A stretch of 64,000 nucleotides of DNA, from positions 124,001 to 188,000 of the forward strand of contig JAIXMR010000001.1 of NCBI GenBank assembly GCA_025677835.1, given 5' to 3'. Shown in pieces: positions 27,755 to 40,383 of the stretch. The position numbers and the translations under genes were made by a program. Each line of letters starts with the position of its first letter. Position 1 is the stretch's first letter. This DNA comes from Sporodiniella umbellata (taxonomy: Eukaryota; Mucoromycota; Mucoromycetes; Mucorales; Rhizopodaceae). Under the pieces are notes generated by a model. The model ran no database searches and was not told the origin of the DNA. It was given only the letters and a program-made list of their open reading frames with translations.

Positions 27755-29598
27755 AGCTTTCGTTTTACAGGTTATAAATTAAGCATTTTGGTTTCATACA
27801 AAACCCAGATTAAAAAACACTCATAAACAAACAAATAAACAATAAAAAACTTTAACAAAGCGATCCAAGTGTCATTTGACTTGAAAACAGAGTCATGCGA
27901 TTTATTCATATACCAGTGTATACTCTGACAGGCCATTTGAACACCGAAATACATTTTTCAACTTTTTCTGATGAGCTTTTTTTGTTTTAGCAGAGTTGTA
28001 ACATAGATGTCTATAGTAGGTCGTCATCAAACCGCCTGAATTCACTGTATTTATTCAACTAAGCTTTACGATAAAGGCCCTTTTTCATAAACAAAAAAAA
28101 AAAAAAACGTGTTGCAAATATAGTAATTTATGATTTTTCAGAGAATACTTTAGGAAAATACTGGTCAAAAGAAAACTCAGTAGGGCTATTTTTTAATTGT
28201 CGAGCTCAGTTGTCGGCTCGTATCCTTCATTCTGAACAATACATTGGCTTTATAGAACCTAACATATCATGTTCATACTTTATTACTATGCAAATTATCC
28301 TCCAACACAGTAAAAACTTTTTTCTTTATTAAATTTGTGCATGTTATCTCCCATTATCAAACTGACTTCAGTTTGTTTGATTGTCCAAAGTTTAAAAGGA
28401 TTTTCCTTTTGTATTAATGTGCACATAATAAATTTACAGAAAGTCTGCTTTTTTATATCTTTTCTTTTGGCTGGTGTAAACTAAACTATACCAAAAAAAA
28501 AAAAAAACAGAGCCGCATTAATTAAGAGCAAAAAATTTTATTCGCAGCGACTAAAAAATTAACGTTTTTCAATATAACGTTGTTTTGGTTTTGTGTGGTT
28601 GTCGATGTTGCAAGAAATTCTGGAAAAAGAAACGGTATCAAAGTTCGTAATCTTTAGTCGATACTCCACGGTTCCTTTATTTTAAACAGTAAATCCACTG
28701 GCCTTTAAAACACCTTCACAAAAGGAGAAAGGAAGTAAAGTGTGCTGACTAAAAAAAAAAGTCACCAATGGTCTAAGAAATTCAAGATGGGTTTGCAGCA
28801 TATATACCAAAAAAAACAGTGCTAGCCAAGTTTAAGCTGAAGCGTGCAATTTCATGTAAGAGCACAAACAATATTGCTGCCTTTCTTCAGTTCGTATATG
28901 AGTTTTCTTTCCTAACTACATTCTCGTAGAAACAATGCGAAGGTACTGCTGTAGCCAACCAAAAGCTTTTGTTTAATGGCTCTTTAAAACTCTGAGAAGA
29001 TTGAAGAGCTGGTCAGAGCATACAATTTGTACATGTTTTTCTCTCTCTTTCCTATTGTTATGGAAACCCCTTTTACAACTAATTGTAGCTTTTTTCTTAT
29101 AGCATTGACCTTCGAAGTAAGGCTACTATTAATGAGTTTATCTAAAATAAATAGAATAGTCATCTGAAATTAATAACGCCTTGCCTAAAAATAGTAAAAG
29201 ATTGTCTTAGTTTTGTATTGTAAAAGTCTCAAGCTGGAGTTGGATATTTCTAAAATAACCGAAAGCCCGATTACCTGTCTTTTTTGTGCAAGGAAAGGTC
29301 CGAACACCAAGCAAAAACACTGAAGTTACAACACGAACGTGCTGGGATTTTAAGTGCTACCAAAAAAAAAAAAAAAGTTTATTTGCTTTTTTTCTCGTTT
29401 TTCTTTTAAAAGTTATTCTTGAAGAATGCAGCATAGTATGTCAGAGAGCACTGCCGTCGAGAGTAAATAGCAATATAAAAAAAGTAGTCTCATTACTTAC
29501 TATTGGCCCCAGAGTACTTTTTGACAAGGCAGCTGCCTTCACTTCAAACAATAGCTAGTTCTTCAGAAGACGATCGAATCCGTACTAAACTTTCAACC
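27755..29598. other. intergenic region
   Basis: No supported gene. It holds A runs at 28095-28107 and 28493-28507 and otherwise featureless AT-rich sequence. Its right end may include an unplaced 5' exon of the bHLH gene: the frame just before that gene's ATG is already coding-like (LPSLQTIASSSEDDRIR). Confidence 0.5.
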
Positions 29599-30345
29599 AT
29601 GTCAGTGAGGGAGAGTAACCCTCTGCTTAAAAGAGTCATGGATCCATCCGAACAGTGTTTTCAAAGACGTCACTCAATTGCTAACACCTCTGAAACATAT
29701 GGCACTAACAAACCAGCGTACTCACCCTACTCTGCTCCTTCTACACCACCCTATAACCAAAATCAGTCCTCATCCTATTATTTTCATCAAGAGGAAGGCA
29801 TTCGCCGTAACTCCCTAGCCACTTCTCGGAGAGACAGCAGCCATAGGATCGCATCTTTGATTTTAAATGAAGACGAGAATAACGGACAAAGAAGGGCCTC
29901 GACCTCTTCCATATCCTCATCTTCATCTTCATTGGTATACAATTAGTCTAGAATACAAACGGACTTTAACAATTTTTTTTCTAATCAAGCAGCAAATATC
30001 TCAAGAAGAAACAGCACGAGGACGGTATACCAGAAGCCCAGAATTGAGAGCAAGCCACAAAATAGCAGAGCGAAAAAGAAGACAGGAAATGAAAGATCTG
30101 TTTGATGAATTAAAAAAGAATCTTCCACTGGAAAAGTCTTTGAAGACCAGTAAATGGGAAATCCTCAGCAAATGTAATGTGACACAGCATAATTGTATAT
30201 ATAGGGTAGTAAATTAATCTCATTTTCTCTTTTAGCTATTGACTATATCGAAGCTTTGCATCACAGAATTCATACAGGCGAGAGTGAACTGTTGCAGCTA
30301 AAAAAAGAGCTTGGACAATTGAAACAAAATGCACACATGTTGTAA
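29599..30345 (+). CDS. bHLH transcription factor
   Basis: Three exons are visible: a serine-rich, disordered N-terminal region, then two exons holding the DNA-binding domain. The basic region is ELRASHKIAERKRRQEMKD, with the His-Glu-Arg pattern used to read E-boxes. Helix 1 is LFDELKKNLP, the loop is short, and helix 2 is KWEILSKSIDYIEALHHRI. A leucine-patterned coiled segment (ESELLQLKKELGQLKQ) closes the protein. The splice before SIDYIEAL restores the helix exactly. The ATG at 29599 is the first one available, but in-frame coding-like sequence continues upstream to about 29530, so the N-terminus may be incomplete. The family suggests a nuclear dimeric regulator; its targets are unknown. 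Confidence 0.88.
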
Positions 30346-30905
30346 ACTGTAGGGACCGTTGCAGTTGGATTCATTTTCCCAAATGGAAATGTGTATACAA
30401 AAAAAAAAGAGCAAAAGCATCAAATCCATCCACATCAAACATATTCATATCAAAACAAACATAACAATATATAGCAGAATCTACTTTTTCTTCTTTTTCT
30501 TTTTTTTTTTTGTTTAACGTGTTTCTTTTAATCAAAATTTGTAAAAGAAAACCAAAAGGATAAAAAAAAACGTTTTATACAAAACACATGGCCCGTTATA
30601 TAAGTTTTCTTTTTGGAAAAGGAATGACATCAATCGAATATTCAAAACACGATAAAAAGAAAACCCAAAAAAAAAAAAGGGAAAGAAGAAAAAGAAAATG
30701 ATGCTACAGCTAAACAGTCTTTGTCAATGTAGATTAAATATCCATATAGGACATCTCCTTTCTTTCTACCTTTCTTCATGCCTCCATGCCCAAGTATACT
30801 CCGCCCAAATGGCAGTAAGCTATTTTGGAAATAAAGCACTCATTTACTCTCCACTCGTATTTTAATTTCCCTTTTTCTCTGCAAAAAAAAAAATTATTGT
30901 TACTA
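30346..30905. other. intergenic region
   Basis: It holds the 3' flank of the bHLH gene and the presumed promoter of the TPR gene. Only A/T runs and random open stretches are seen. Confidence 0.5.
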
Positions 30906-31767
30906 ATGACATCAGCGAAATTAGTGCAGATTAGTAAAGACATTGATACTTCTCGATGTAATGGCAGCTGGAGCGCTATACCAGACTTGGCAAGAAGATA
31001 CAAAAAATACAACCTAGAGGGAACAAGTAAAATAGAAAAACACGAAGGACTATCTCATTAAAATTAAATACAAAAAAGTTCTTGAACAGACTATACTCGC
31101 TGAAGCTAGTTTATCAGAAATTACCGCTAATAGTACAACTGCAAAATACCAAGAAGACGAACCTGGTAAGGCTAGCTTTAACAACAGGCTAGAGCCTGAG
31201 CAGGTGAAGCCTATCCAACAACAGTTAAAAAACGCTATTGAAACAGTCGATACGGACAACTCGCATTCTCTTGAAAAAGAAGTAAAGCCAGCAACTAAAA
31301 TACACAATTGGTTGGTACTAAATGTTCTTTTATACGCGTGTAGTTTGCAAAGGTCGTATTAGCGCGGTCTTATTTTGAATGTGGGGAGTATAACAAAGCA
31401 CTTGGAGTTGTACAAGATATCACCTTTACAAAAGACTCGGTGACTGTAGGATATGGTCTAGTCTTGCTCCTACAGTCAAATGTAATTAAAGGTAATGCAG
31501 ACTAAAAAAAAAAAAAAGAAGGTAATAAAGAGAACGGTCTTTTGCTGAACGAAATCAAAAACAAAAAAATAGCTATCTGTTATGAGATGATTGATGACTT
31601 GAGTCTTGCTTTTGAAAACTATGAAGCCGTAGATAGTTTAGTTGTAGAATATTCTAACATAAAAAGCAGAACATGGATTGAGTGGTCTGAAACTGCTCTT
31701 TATAGAGCAGTCTTGCTTGGGATAAAAAATGAGTACGTAGAAGAGAAAAAAAAAGTAAAAGGCTGAT

Positions 31768-31803
<36 letters not shown>

Positions 31804-34277
31804 AAACAGCAAAGTAGTGAAAACATCATCTTTGTTAGAATTTATTCGTCAATATCAAAAAATTACCAGTACACAGCCTAACGATTGGCGTATTGAAAAA
31901 CGCACGACGTTGACTCGCCATGCACTGCGGTTTTCTTCCAATTGCTACCGCAACGGGCTGTATGTACTACCTGCAAACGCAAATATTGAAGGGGATGGAA
32001 GAAGACAGATGTTTATCACTGAGCAGTCTCAGCTACATACAATTTACGAGAAGTTACTTTACTTGCAGGTTCCTTTACCCAAAGCTGGTCAAGTCAATCG
32101 ACCGGTTTTAGATTTTGTAGATCAGCTAGCTAGTGATTTTGAATTGATAGGAACTACTTCACAGGATCTGCGTGGGTTTCGTGAAGTACTCGATCGCGCA
32201 TCTCAACGAACGTTCAATTCTCCCTCTATTGCACGCCACTTGTTTCTTGCGCTTTGTCAGCTTGGCGAATACCACGAAGCAGAATACGCCTTACGATCTT
32301 ATTTGCATCTTGTTGGACTTATTTCGCACGGATGGGAAGAGGGACGCACTCATGGAGAAGCATTAGCAGTGGATCGAAATGGAATTAGCATGCCCGTTAC
32401 GACTGCTCGAGCTGACATACCGGACGAAGATGTATACGACGAACATGATTCAATTGGCAATATAAAAGATGCAGAGGGGGAGGAAGCAACACATATGTTG
32501 CAAGTTTTGATGGCTGCAATTAAAATGTACTGTAATGAACTGACGAAAGGCGTAGACGCTGTAGAGATGGCAGAAATAGCAAAAGAACTCTATCAAAAAC
32601 ACCGCAAGTCTGTCCCACAGGAAGCGGCTGCATATCTTCATCGGGCAATAGGTGTAGCATATGGCTTGCTTGGATGCCAAAGTAATTTTTTTTTTTACTC
32701 ATTGTGTGTATATTTTCAGAGTGATGCACTTTAACTTTTAACTATAGCATTCGACCCCGAAGTTCGACCCACCTATCACGAGAAAGCAATTTTTTATATC
32801 AAACAGTCTCTAGAGATAGATAACGAATCCTGGGAAACACACTATCAACTTGCACTACAGCAAGCTGAAATGCACGATATCGGTCACGCAATTCAGTCAA
32901 TTACGAAAGCGTTACAAATTAACTCATCCCATCTACCTTCTTGGCATTTGCTGACACTTATAGTGTCCTGCCCTGTCCAAGGTGACTTTAAACAAGCTCT
33001 AAAGACATGCGAAATAGGCTTGCAACAAATTGAATTAAAAGATGATCATGATGAATCTGAGCAATTTATGCTGTTCCAAATAACTCGAACATGGTTGCTT
33101 TACGCCCTTAATGGTCCAGAATCCGCCCTGTCTTCTTCCGAGACGCTTTTCTCATCATTCAACAAAATGTCCGTGATACCAGAGGCCTCTCAAAGCGGCG
33201 GTCATGACATGATACTTTCTGGATCCTTTGGCAATTTAAGTGAGCTTCAAAATCCAAAAAAAAGTAATCGAGAAAGAAGCTCGAGCTCGACTAGCAACGT
33301 ATCTAGATCTAATGAAATTTCTGCGCCTTCTTTACGTTCTGGAAGAGCCCGATCTGCTTCAAACTTAGCTTCTAAAGTCAGTGCTGGCCTTTTGTCTGTT
33401 CAAGAAAATGGAAGTGTCAAGCATCACCATCACCATGGTCTACATCTATTTGGATCAAGAAGTACAAGTAGGCATAGTAAAGGCGTGGAATCGCCCCATG
33501 GCTCGACTAACACAAACATAAGCAACCAGTCTCTGCCTACGGAGCCTTACGGTAACTAAACATTTTATTTCCTTATAGAAAAAAAAACAATACTAATTGT
33601 GTTTTTTTTTAAAAAAAAAAGACACAAAGACAAACAATTCTGTTAGCTCATTTCAAAGTATGACGACTTCAATTACAAGTTTCCAATCTATTTTACAACC
33701 TTCCTATATACCCACAAAGCCAAGCGCACGTGCTGTTTTTAGAAGACAAAGGTTTGAGCGTATTCTCTCTGATTTGTGGTTGTTAACTGCACAGCTTTTC
33801 ATGAAGCTCAATAAACTAGATGAAGCCAAAAAAGCAGTCGAAGAAGCTGAGCATGTTGACTGGACACAGAACTCTATGGTTTGGTGTGTATTAGGCCAGT
33901 TGCTGTTGGCCTCCAAAAGCGATATTGAAGAAGTCCAAGCTGCTTTCGATAAGGCATTGGTTATTGATCCATATCATGCTATAGGTCGCTTAGAATTAGC
34001 AAAGTCGTATTTGCTACAAGAAAACGACCAAATGGCTGAAGGCTTATTAGATACACTTACAAAAACCAATGGATGGGACTGCGCCGAAGCATGGTACTTA
34101 AAAACGCCAATTGTTGTAAGATGTGTTCTAATTTTTGAGTCATGTAGGTTTCTCCTAGGCGAAATATATAAGAAAACAGAAAGAATAGACCGTACCAAAG
34201 CTTGTTTGTTTTATGCCCTAGAATTAGAATCAACTACCCCTATCCAACCTTTCTCTATATTGCCCCGTTTTATTTAA
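30906..34277 (+). CDS. TPR protein of the YPP1/TTC7 family (PI4-kinase scaffold)
   Basis: This is a large multi-exon gene. It starts at ATG 30906 (MTSAKLVQISKDIDTSRC), followed by GSWSAIPDLARRYKKYN. Later exons carry helical TPR pairs: KVVLARSYFECGEYNKALGV, RHLFLALCQLGEYHEAEYAL, YIKQSLEIDNESWETHYQLA, IQSITKALQINSSHLPSWHL and FDKALVIDPYHAIGRLELAK. Between the TPR halves is a long serine-rich linker with a five-histidine run (VKHHHHHGLHLFGS). YPP1/TTC7 proteins bind EFR3 and hold phosphatidylinositol 4-kinase Stt4 at the plasma membrane; the role here follows from the family. The C-terminal exon ends ACLFYALELESTTPIQPFS. One intron contains a 34-base T run at 31769-31802. Some 5' exon junctions are tentative. 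Confidence 0.85.
31769..31802. repeat. 34-base poly-T tract in an intron
   Basis: It lies in the pyrimidine side of an intron of the YPP1/TTC7-like gene, just before an AG acceptor. Confidence 0.95.
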
Positions 34278-35658
34278 TTAAAATTAGATCTAGTCTTATA
34301 ACTCAAACCAACCGTTGTGCTATATCAACTAAGGGTTTTTTTTTTTTTTTTTTTTTTTGATTTAAAACACACACGGTATTTCAAAGATCAATGCTGCATT
34401 CTATAATACATTTGATACACACTTATATGGTATCGGTGTCGGAAACACTGTGTAATAGTATCCTATAAAACTGTAAACATTCATCTTTTTTTGTCTTTTG
34501 AAACTTTAAAGCGTGTTTTGTGTATTATCATGGAGCTTTTCCTTTGCCTTCCTATTGGGTTTATTGTTCAGCTTTATTTGTTACAAAATCGGCAATACCA
34601 TTGTGACTCTAGAGAAGCTTTTGTGTTACAGTAAAGTAAAAGTAAAGGTCATCTACTTTTATACCTCCAATTGATTTTTGAAGATTGACAATAATCTTTT
34701 ATTGTAGCTTCTTTTTTACTCTTAGATTGACCTACTTTATAATATCTAGTGATCACTATATCCAGTACAAATATCTGATGTGTTTACTTGAAAAAAGGAT
34801 TGTCTAAAAGTCTATTTAGTGATCAGGTTGTTATCTAAAAATAAATATGTATATATGTGGTTGCTTTTTTTTTTTTTTTTTTTTTTTTTTTGAAAAACTT
34901 GGCTACTTTACAAAACTTCACTTAATCGCTTAGTGAATCTTACTAGTGGTTTGAAGTCTCGAAAGGTGACTAAGTTTTTCAAAAGAAAAAAAAAAGTGAT
35001 CAACTGGCGACGGAAGTACAATAAAATACGATAAAGAGTTGATGGAGATATTTGAACAATATTTTCTAAAAGCTTTTATAAAATTTCTTTAGTTTTACTG
35101 TTTATGTTTTCAGTAATATACTTGGTATTTGTACTGCTGACAGTATTTATGGTGTTGATAGTATTTAAAACAGTAGTAGTGTTTATAGCACTGGTGGTAT
35201 AGAGAGACAAAAATGACTTAAAAGTTCCTAAGGAGGATAGTAGGTCTTGCTACGGCAACAATAGTTACATAAACATAGTGCATTGTGATTGTATTTTTTC
35301 TTTACTAACAAATTCTGAAGTCCGCTCTCCTTTGTGAAGCTAATTTACGCTAGCATTTGAAAACCATTTGACCGGATTTCTATCCTACTTGCTCATAACT
35401 TTAAGATGAGTTTTTTCGGCAAGATGATATAGGGTTTGCTATTGATGAATTTTGAAAAGAAGTGACCGTTTTTCTCATCTGTCCAAAAATATGTTGAATA
35501 AAGAAGCTCTATCATTTGGCAGAGATTGATCAAAAAGTTGAGTGGAAGCACTGTATGTGACTTCAATGATTAAGTCGGAGTTTTTGAGTATGCTCCATTT
35601 TTTTTTCTCAAAAAAAAAAAGCTGACGTTTTTAATTATTTCTTTTCGTCTTTAACACA
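34278..35658. other. intergenic region with repeat-like words
   Basis: No gene supported. T runs lie at 34336-34358 and 34865-34891. A stretch at 35100-35200 repeats variants of cagtatttatggtg/agtagtagtg. Two words, near 34996-35019 and at 35544-35556, recur near 49.3 kb next to the retrotransposon remnant. Confidence 0.45.
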
Positions 35659-37687
35659 ATGGCTTCGCTATCAAGGTAGGCGATTCTGGCTGATTTTATC
35701 TGTTTAAGAAAACATGAACATTAAAGTCTTTTTTTTTTCCTTTAATTAGCCGTTTACCTAAACCCCGTCAAAACTTGACATCTACTTCTTCAGCACCTCA
35801 GCTTGAAAAACAAATTAATCAAATTGTCACTAAAGCAACCAATCATCGCATTCCACCTTACGGTCAACGAGAAAATTTTCGGCCTCGGCTTCCTGAGGAT
35901 TTTGGAAATGGAGGATCGTTTCCTGAAATTCAAATTGCACAATACCCGTTAGATATGGGGCGCAAAGACAAAATGAATGTTGAACGTAAAGGAGGTGCTT
36001 TAACACTACAAGTAGATTCCGATGGCAATGTAAAATATGATGCGATTGCCAAGCAGGGGCATGGTGACGATCGAATTGTTCATAGCTCGTTTAAAGATAT
36101 GATTCCTATTAAAGAACGTAAGGACATGGATATGGATAAACTTGTAATGGACAGGCCAGGGGAAGAAGAAGTACAAACTGTAGCAGAGAAAACACGCTTA
36201 GCATTGGAACGTATTGTCAACTCTAAAATAAAGGCTTCCAAGCCTAAAAATGTAGTTTCTACTTCAGGAGGCACCAACAAGGACCCCACCTACATTCGCT
36301 ATACACCTGCACACACTGGTGCTGGCTTCAACGCTGACGCTAAACAGCGTATTATCCGTATGGTTGATGCTCCGGTAGATCCAATGGAGCCCCCCAGTCA
36401 TTTGCATAAAAAAGTGCCTCGAGGACCCCCATCGCCACCTGCCCCTCTTATGCACTCTCCTCCACGCAAGTTGACAGCCAAGGAACAGGCTGAATGGATT
36501 ATCCCACCCTGTATTTCCAATTGGAAGAACACAAAGGGTTATACCATTCCTTTAGATAAACGTTTAGCAGCAGATGGTCGTGGTCTTCAAGAACTTACCA
36601 TTAATGACAACTTTGCTAAGTTTTCTGAGGCTTTATATGCTGCAGATCGTCATGCTCGGGAAGAAGTTAGAGAGCGAAACCGACTCCAACAGGCTTTGGC
36701 ACAGAAACAAAAGGAAGCTGAAGAAGACAAGCTCAAAAAGCTTGCTCAAAAGGCTCGAGAAGAAAGGTAAATGGGATGCGGCTATTCTGTCTGAAAATAA
36801 TATTCACTTTTTTTTTTTTTTTGTAGAGCTGGATTTAAGCCTTCATCTAAAGCCGAACCTTCTTCAAGCACAAATCGACCTACAGCAGCTACATTGATTG
36901 CAGACTATGACTCTTCAGATGAATCAGGCTCTGATCAATCTGACAGCGAAGATAGCTTACCATCTAGAAGAAACGACGATAGCGACGATGAAGGAAAGGC
37001 TAGGGAACGAGACGAGGTCAGAAGAGGACTTCAAAAAAAAAGACAAAGAGAAATGCGCATGAGCAACATGGGTACTGAAGCAAAGGCCAAACATCTTGCT
37101 CGGTAAAATCACAGTGACAAAATAGAAAGAGTAATCCAAAACTAAACATATTTCTTTAGTGAACAGGGACGCGATATATCTGAAAAGATTGCCCTTGGTC
37201 TGGCTAAACCTACGTTGAGCAAAGAAAGCTTTTTTGATGCGAGACTATTTAACCAAACTGAAGGAATTGGATCTGGATTTAAAGACGATGACGGTACGTA
37301 TACATATTTTACATCTAACAGGTTATTTATATCGGTTCTTTAGCCTATGCAACATATGACAAGCCACTCTACAACCAGTCATCAACATCAATCTATAGAT
37401 ATAGAGGAGAAAATCACGAATCGGAGGTTCTGGGGAGTACAAATGCTGAAGATCTTGAAAACGCAATAAAGCAAGACAAGTTTGGAACAAACCGCAGAGG
37501 ATTCCAAGGTGCAGAGGGTAGTGGATCAAGCGGTCCTACTGAGTTTGAACGCGAGACATTAAGCAAACCAAAAAATGCCGATAAGGATGTGTTTGGCCTA
37601 GATACCTTTTTAAACAAAGCCAAGAAAGGAAAGCGAGCAAGAGAAGACGACGATGACAGTGACGATAACAGCCAAAGAAAACGCTGA
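35659..37687 (+). CDS. SNW1: SNW domain splicing factor (SKIP/Prp45)
   Basis: Roughly 600 residues in five exons, the first only 17 bases beyond the ATG (MASLS). The SNW/SKIP domain is complete: LPPYGQR-like RIPPYGQRENFRPRLPEDFG, FPEIQIAQYPLDMG, and the name-giving motif IPPCISNWKNTKGYTIPLDKR. It continues with a long charged helix (REEVRERNRLQQALAQKQ), an acidic serine region, and the C-terminal block EQGRDISEKIALGLAKP with SFFDARLFNQTEGI. SNW1/Prp45 is a core subunit of the spliceosome (NineTeen-related complex) and a transcription coregulator, acting in the nucleus. It converges with ALG10; only 41 bases separate the stop codons, so their 3' ends may overlap. Confidence 0.97.
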
Positions 37688-37728
37688 TTATGATAAAAGC
37701 CTTTTTTTTTTCTTGTTTTTGTTTTATT

Positions 37729-39416
37729 CTACCAAATAAATCTTTGTAACTCTTCAGGCTCACTTGGCCACTTAAAAGGTTTATAAATAAATAAATAAAT
37801 TGTTGCTATGTTTAAGCACATGTAGAACGCAAAAGCTAACCATGTGTTTTTTTTGGACTTCGGAGGTGTATGGATCATGTAAAACAAGAACGGGATAATA
37901 AAATATCTAAATTCCAAGAGAGGAGAGGGAACGAGTGTCAGAACCAAAGTAGCAATATACCCAAAATTGAATAAAAATGTCTTGGTTCCTTAAAAAGAAT
38001 GAGTAAAGGAAGCATTAACAGTTATATTTACTAAGCCTTTGTAGATTGAAATAGCCGCTAACAACATAGAAAGGTATGAGCAAGTATCTTACAACCCAAT
38101 GCCTTCTATAGATTTTTCTCCAGATATAAAAGCTGTAATGTCTATTATCAGCTAGAAGAAACGGGTGCTCATATCTAGATATAAGATGAGCGGAGCACAT
38201 CTAACATGAGCTAAACTTACGTATATTGATTAACAAAGTATACCCCAATAAAAGCAAAAGCAATGCCATATAATATCCTAGTCAGTAAGTTAGAAGCAGT
38301 TTCTTTTTTTGTCAGTTCACATACAGCTTTGCATTTGGTTGAAATATCGAGCGAACAATATAAGAAAAGTTTAAAGGGACAGAAAAAAAAGATAGAAAAC
38401 TAGTAAAATAAAACATCTGAGGAAAGTGAAGTCCTGCCAAGTGGTTTGATTTGTCCCCCAATACAATTCCGTTATTCCATATCAAAAAGGCGACAAATGA
38501 AATTATTGTTAGCAAATATGTGACAATACTTGGTATGATTTGATAGAGGTTTGTAAACGTTTTACAAACCAGACTGGTAATTGATTCTACAGAATGGCCT
38601 GTAAAAAGTGTTAGTATGTGTTATACTTTGATGTGGTTTCCTCTTAAAGGGTAGTACCTATATTTTTGATAGAGTTTGAAGGAGGGTTTACCAGACCTTT
38701 AGACGAGAGGATATCGATAATAACCAGTACCATAAAAAGGCAAACCCAGACAACGTTTGTTTGGCGAAAGGTAAGTGATATAAAGCCAATCTAGTTGATT
38801 TACTTGTAAGTATATCAAGGTAAAAAATGTGTGAGTGTTTAAAAATATAACGTACAAAGCCTGACAAATGATAGCGCTTCTTCACTAATAAGAGATAGGA
38901 CAAAAGCACAAAAAAGGTGGACCCAGAATCCGTGTAATACAAAAAGTTATAGAAGTAGCCTACAGGAAATGAGGCTAGTGTCAATGCGTAAAGCTTGTTG
39001 TTTCTGAAAAATCCGCACAACACAAAATATAGCCCTATTGAAAATAGGATATTTGTGGTCCGTAAAGCATTCAAAGTACAAAGATCGGAAAAGCCAACAC
39101 CTCTTCCCAAAAATTCAATTATGTTGCTAACTATGTACCTTTTTTTTGTAAGGTGTGTGCTCAGTTAAGCTATAGTTTAGCATTACTTACAATCCTGGTG
39201 GCGTCGTTAGTTTGGGATCCCAATCTGAGTAATTGCCTTGACAGTACTGTTGCGCCTGAGGCACGTGAAATATTTCGTCCTATGTTTATACGCTCTTAAG
39301 TATGCTGAAAAGTCCGAAAATTCACTGAGGGTTACCATATAGGACTTGGCAACATGGCTGTAGACTAGCTTTGAGGTAAGTAGCAGATTGGTGACATGAG
39401 CAACCACATGTGCCAT
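37729..39416 (-). CDS. ALG10: alpha-1,2-glucosyltransferase of N-glycan assembly
   Basis: This multipass ER enzyme adds the third and last glucose to the lipid-linked oligosaccharide. The short first exon ends at ATG, and splicing restores the family hallmark [19 protein letters not shown], followed by [13 protein letters not shown]. Further exons give [40 protein letters not shown] and [20 protein letters not shown]. The C-terminal exon has [21 protein letters not shown] near the end, and the closing RFIW, matching the DIE2/ALG10 family end. Many hydrophobic segments are consistent with about a dozen membrane spans. Several introns fall within the membrane segments. It lies head-to-tail with the SUR7-like gene upstream. 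Confidence 0.94.
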
Positions 39417-39548
39417 GTTAAAAGAAAAACTGTTTAAACAAAATTTGAAAGCCAGAGAGAATTAAACGTACCGTATTTGCTTTATGATTGGCCCGTTTTC
39501 AAGAATTAAAAACAGATATTTATTAAGTAGTAAAGTGTAAATGATATT

Positions 39549-40383
39549 CTATTGAGTTGATCGCATGTTGTATCCGCTGTTATCTGTCTCTTTTGACCAG
39601 TTCTTTTTTCGATTAATACAGCACATGCTAAAGCAAAGAAGAACAAAAGTGAGGAACATAAAAATGAAAGCGACGAGCGACATCCAGATAGAAGCGCCGT
39701 AATTAACATCGATGTTGACAAATTGACTGAATACGCTCCCGAGAAAGGAGTTCTTCAGGTTTCCAAGAGCCTTTGCCAGTAAATTATGTATATATATTTG
39801 AATAGCGAATGTGGCTGCAGCAAATATCATAGCAAGGAGTGTAAGAAGTAGAGACAACACCACAGGGAAACATCCAACTCTACGAGTCCGCTCAATGTGT
39901 TGATGATAAGCATAGTAAACTAGCAAAATAAAGCACAAAAGCACAGACACAATAAAAATGCCGCCCTGTATGCCAGCAAAATCTCGATGAAAGGATGATG
40001 GAAGTTGAGTGGCAAATGTATCGAATAGTTCATCAGAAGACCCTAATTGTTTTCTTTTTGTCAATATCTTTCTGAAATTTGAAAAAAAAAAATTTTTTTT
40101 TACTGTAATTGAATCCTAGACTTGCTGGTGTACATATGTTCTTAGAGGGGTCTTTTTCATAGACTTGACACAGCCGTAGCACTGCTATTGTAACGTAGTC
40201 GGGAACCGATGAAAAAAATCTTTTGGAAAATATACTTGTTGACCCTAAAACCCCATTTACATGAACCCGTGCGATATTGACAGAATGCAAGCCTGGAAAG
40301 TTTCCCAGTAAAACGAGTATTTGCAAGATAAAACTTACAGTGATGAACACTAAAGTAATGGACTGAATAGCTGAATGAAGCAT
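39549..40383 (-). CDS. SUR7/PalI-family membrane protein
   Basis: The start at 40383 encodes a hydrophobic segment, ITLVFITVSFILQILVLLG. An extracellular-like loop follows, with two cysteines, then three more membrane segments: GGIFIVSVLLCFILLVYYAY, FPVVLSLLLTLLAMIFAAAT and SIWMSLVAFIFMFLTFVLLC. The four-span layout, the LG-N-FPGLHSVNIARV segment after span 1 and the basic tail fit the SUR7/PalI (Pali) superfamily, whose members organise the fungal plasma membrane (eisosomes) or sense pH. The junction near 40075-40125 is unclear: an AT-only stretch with poly-A and poly-T separates the frames, and I found no GT..AG pair that keeps phase. Either the intron is unusual or a homopolymer length is wrong. 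Confidence 0.75.
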
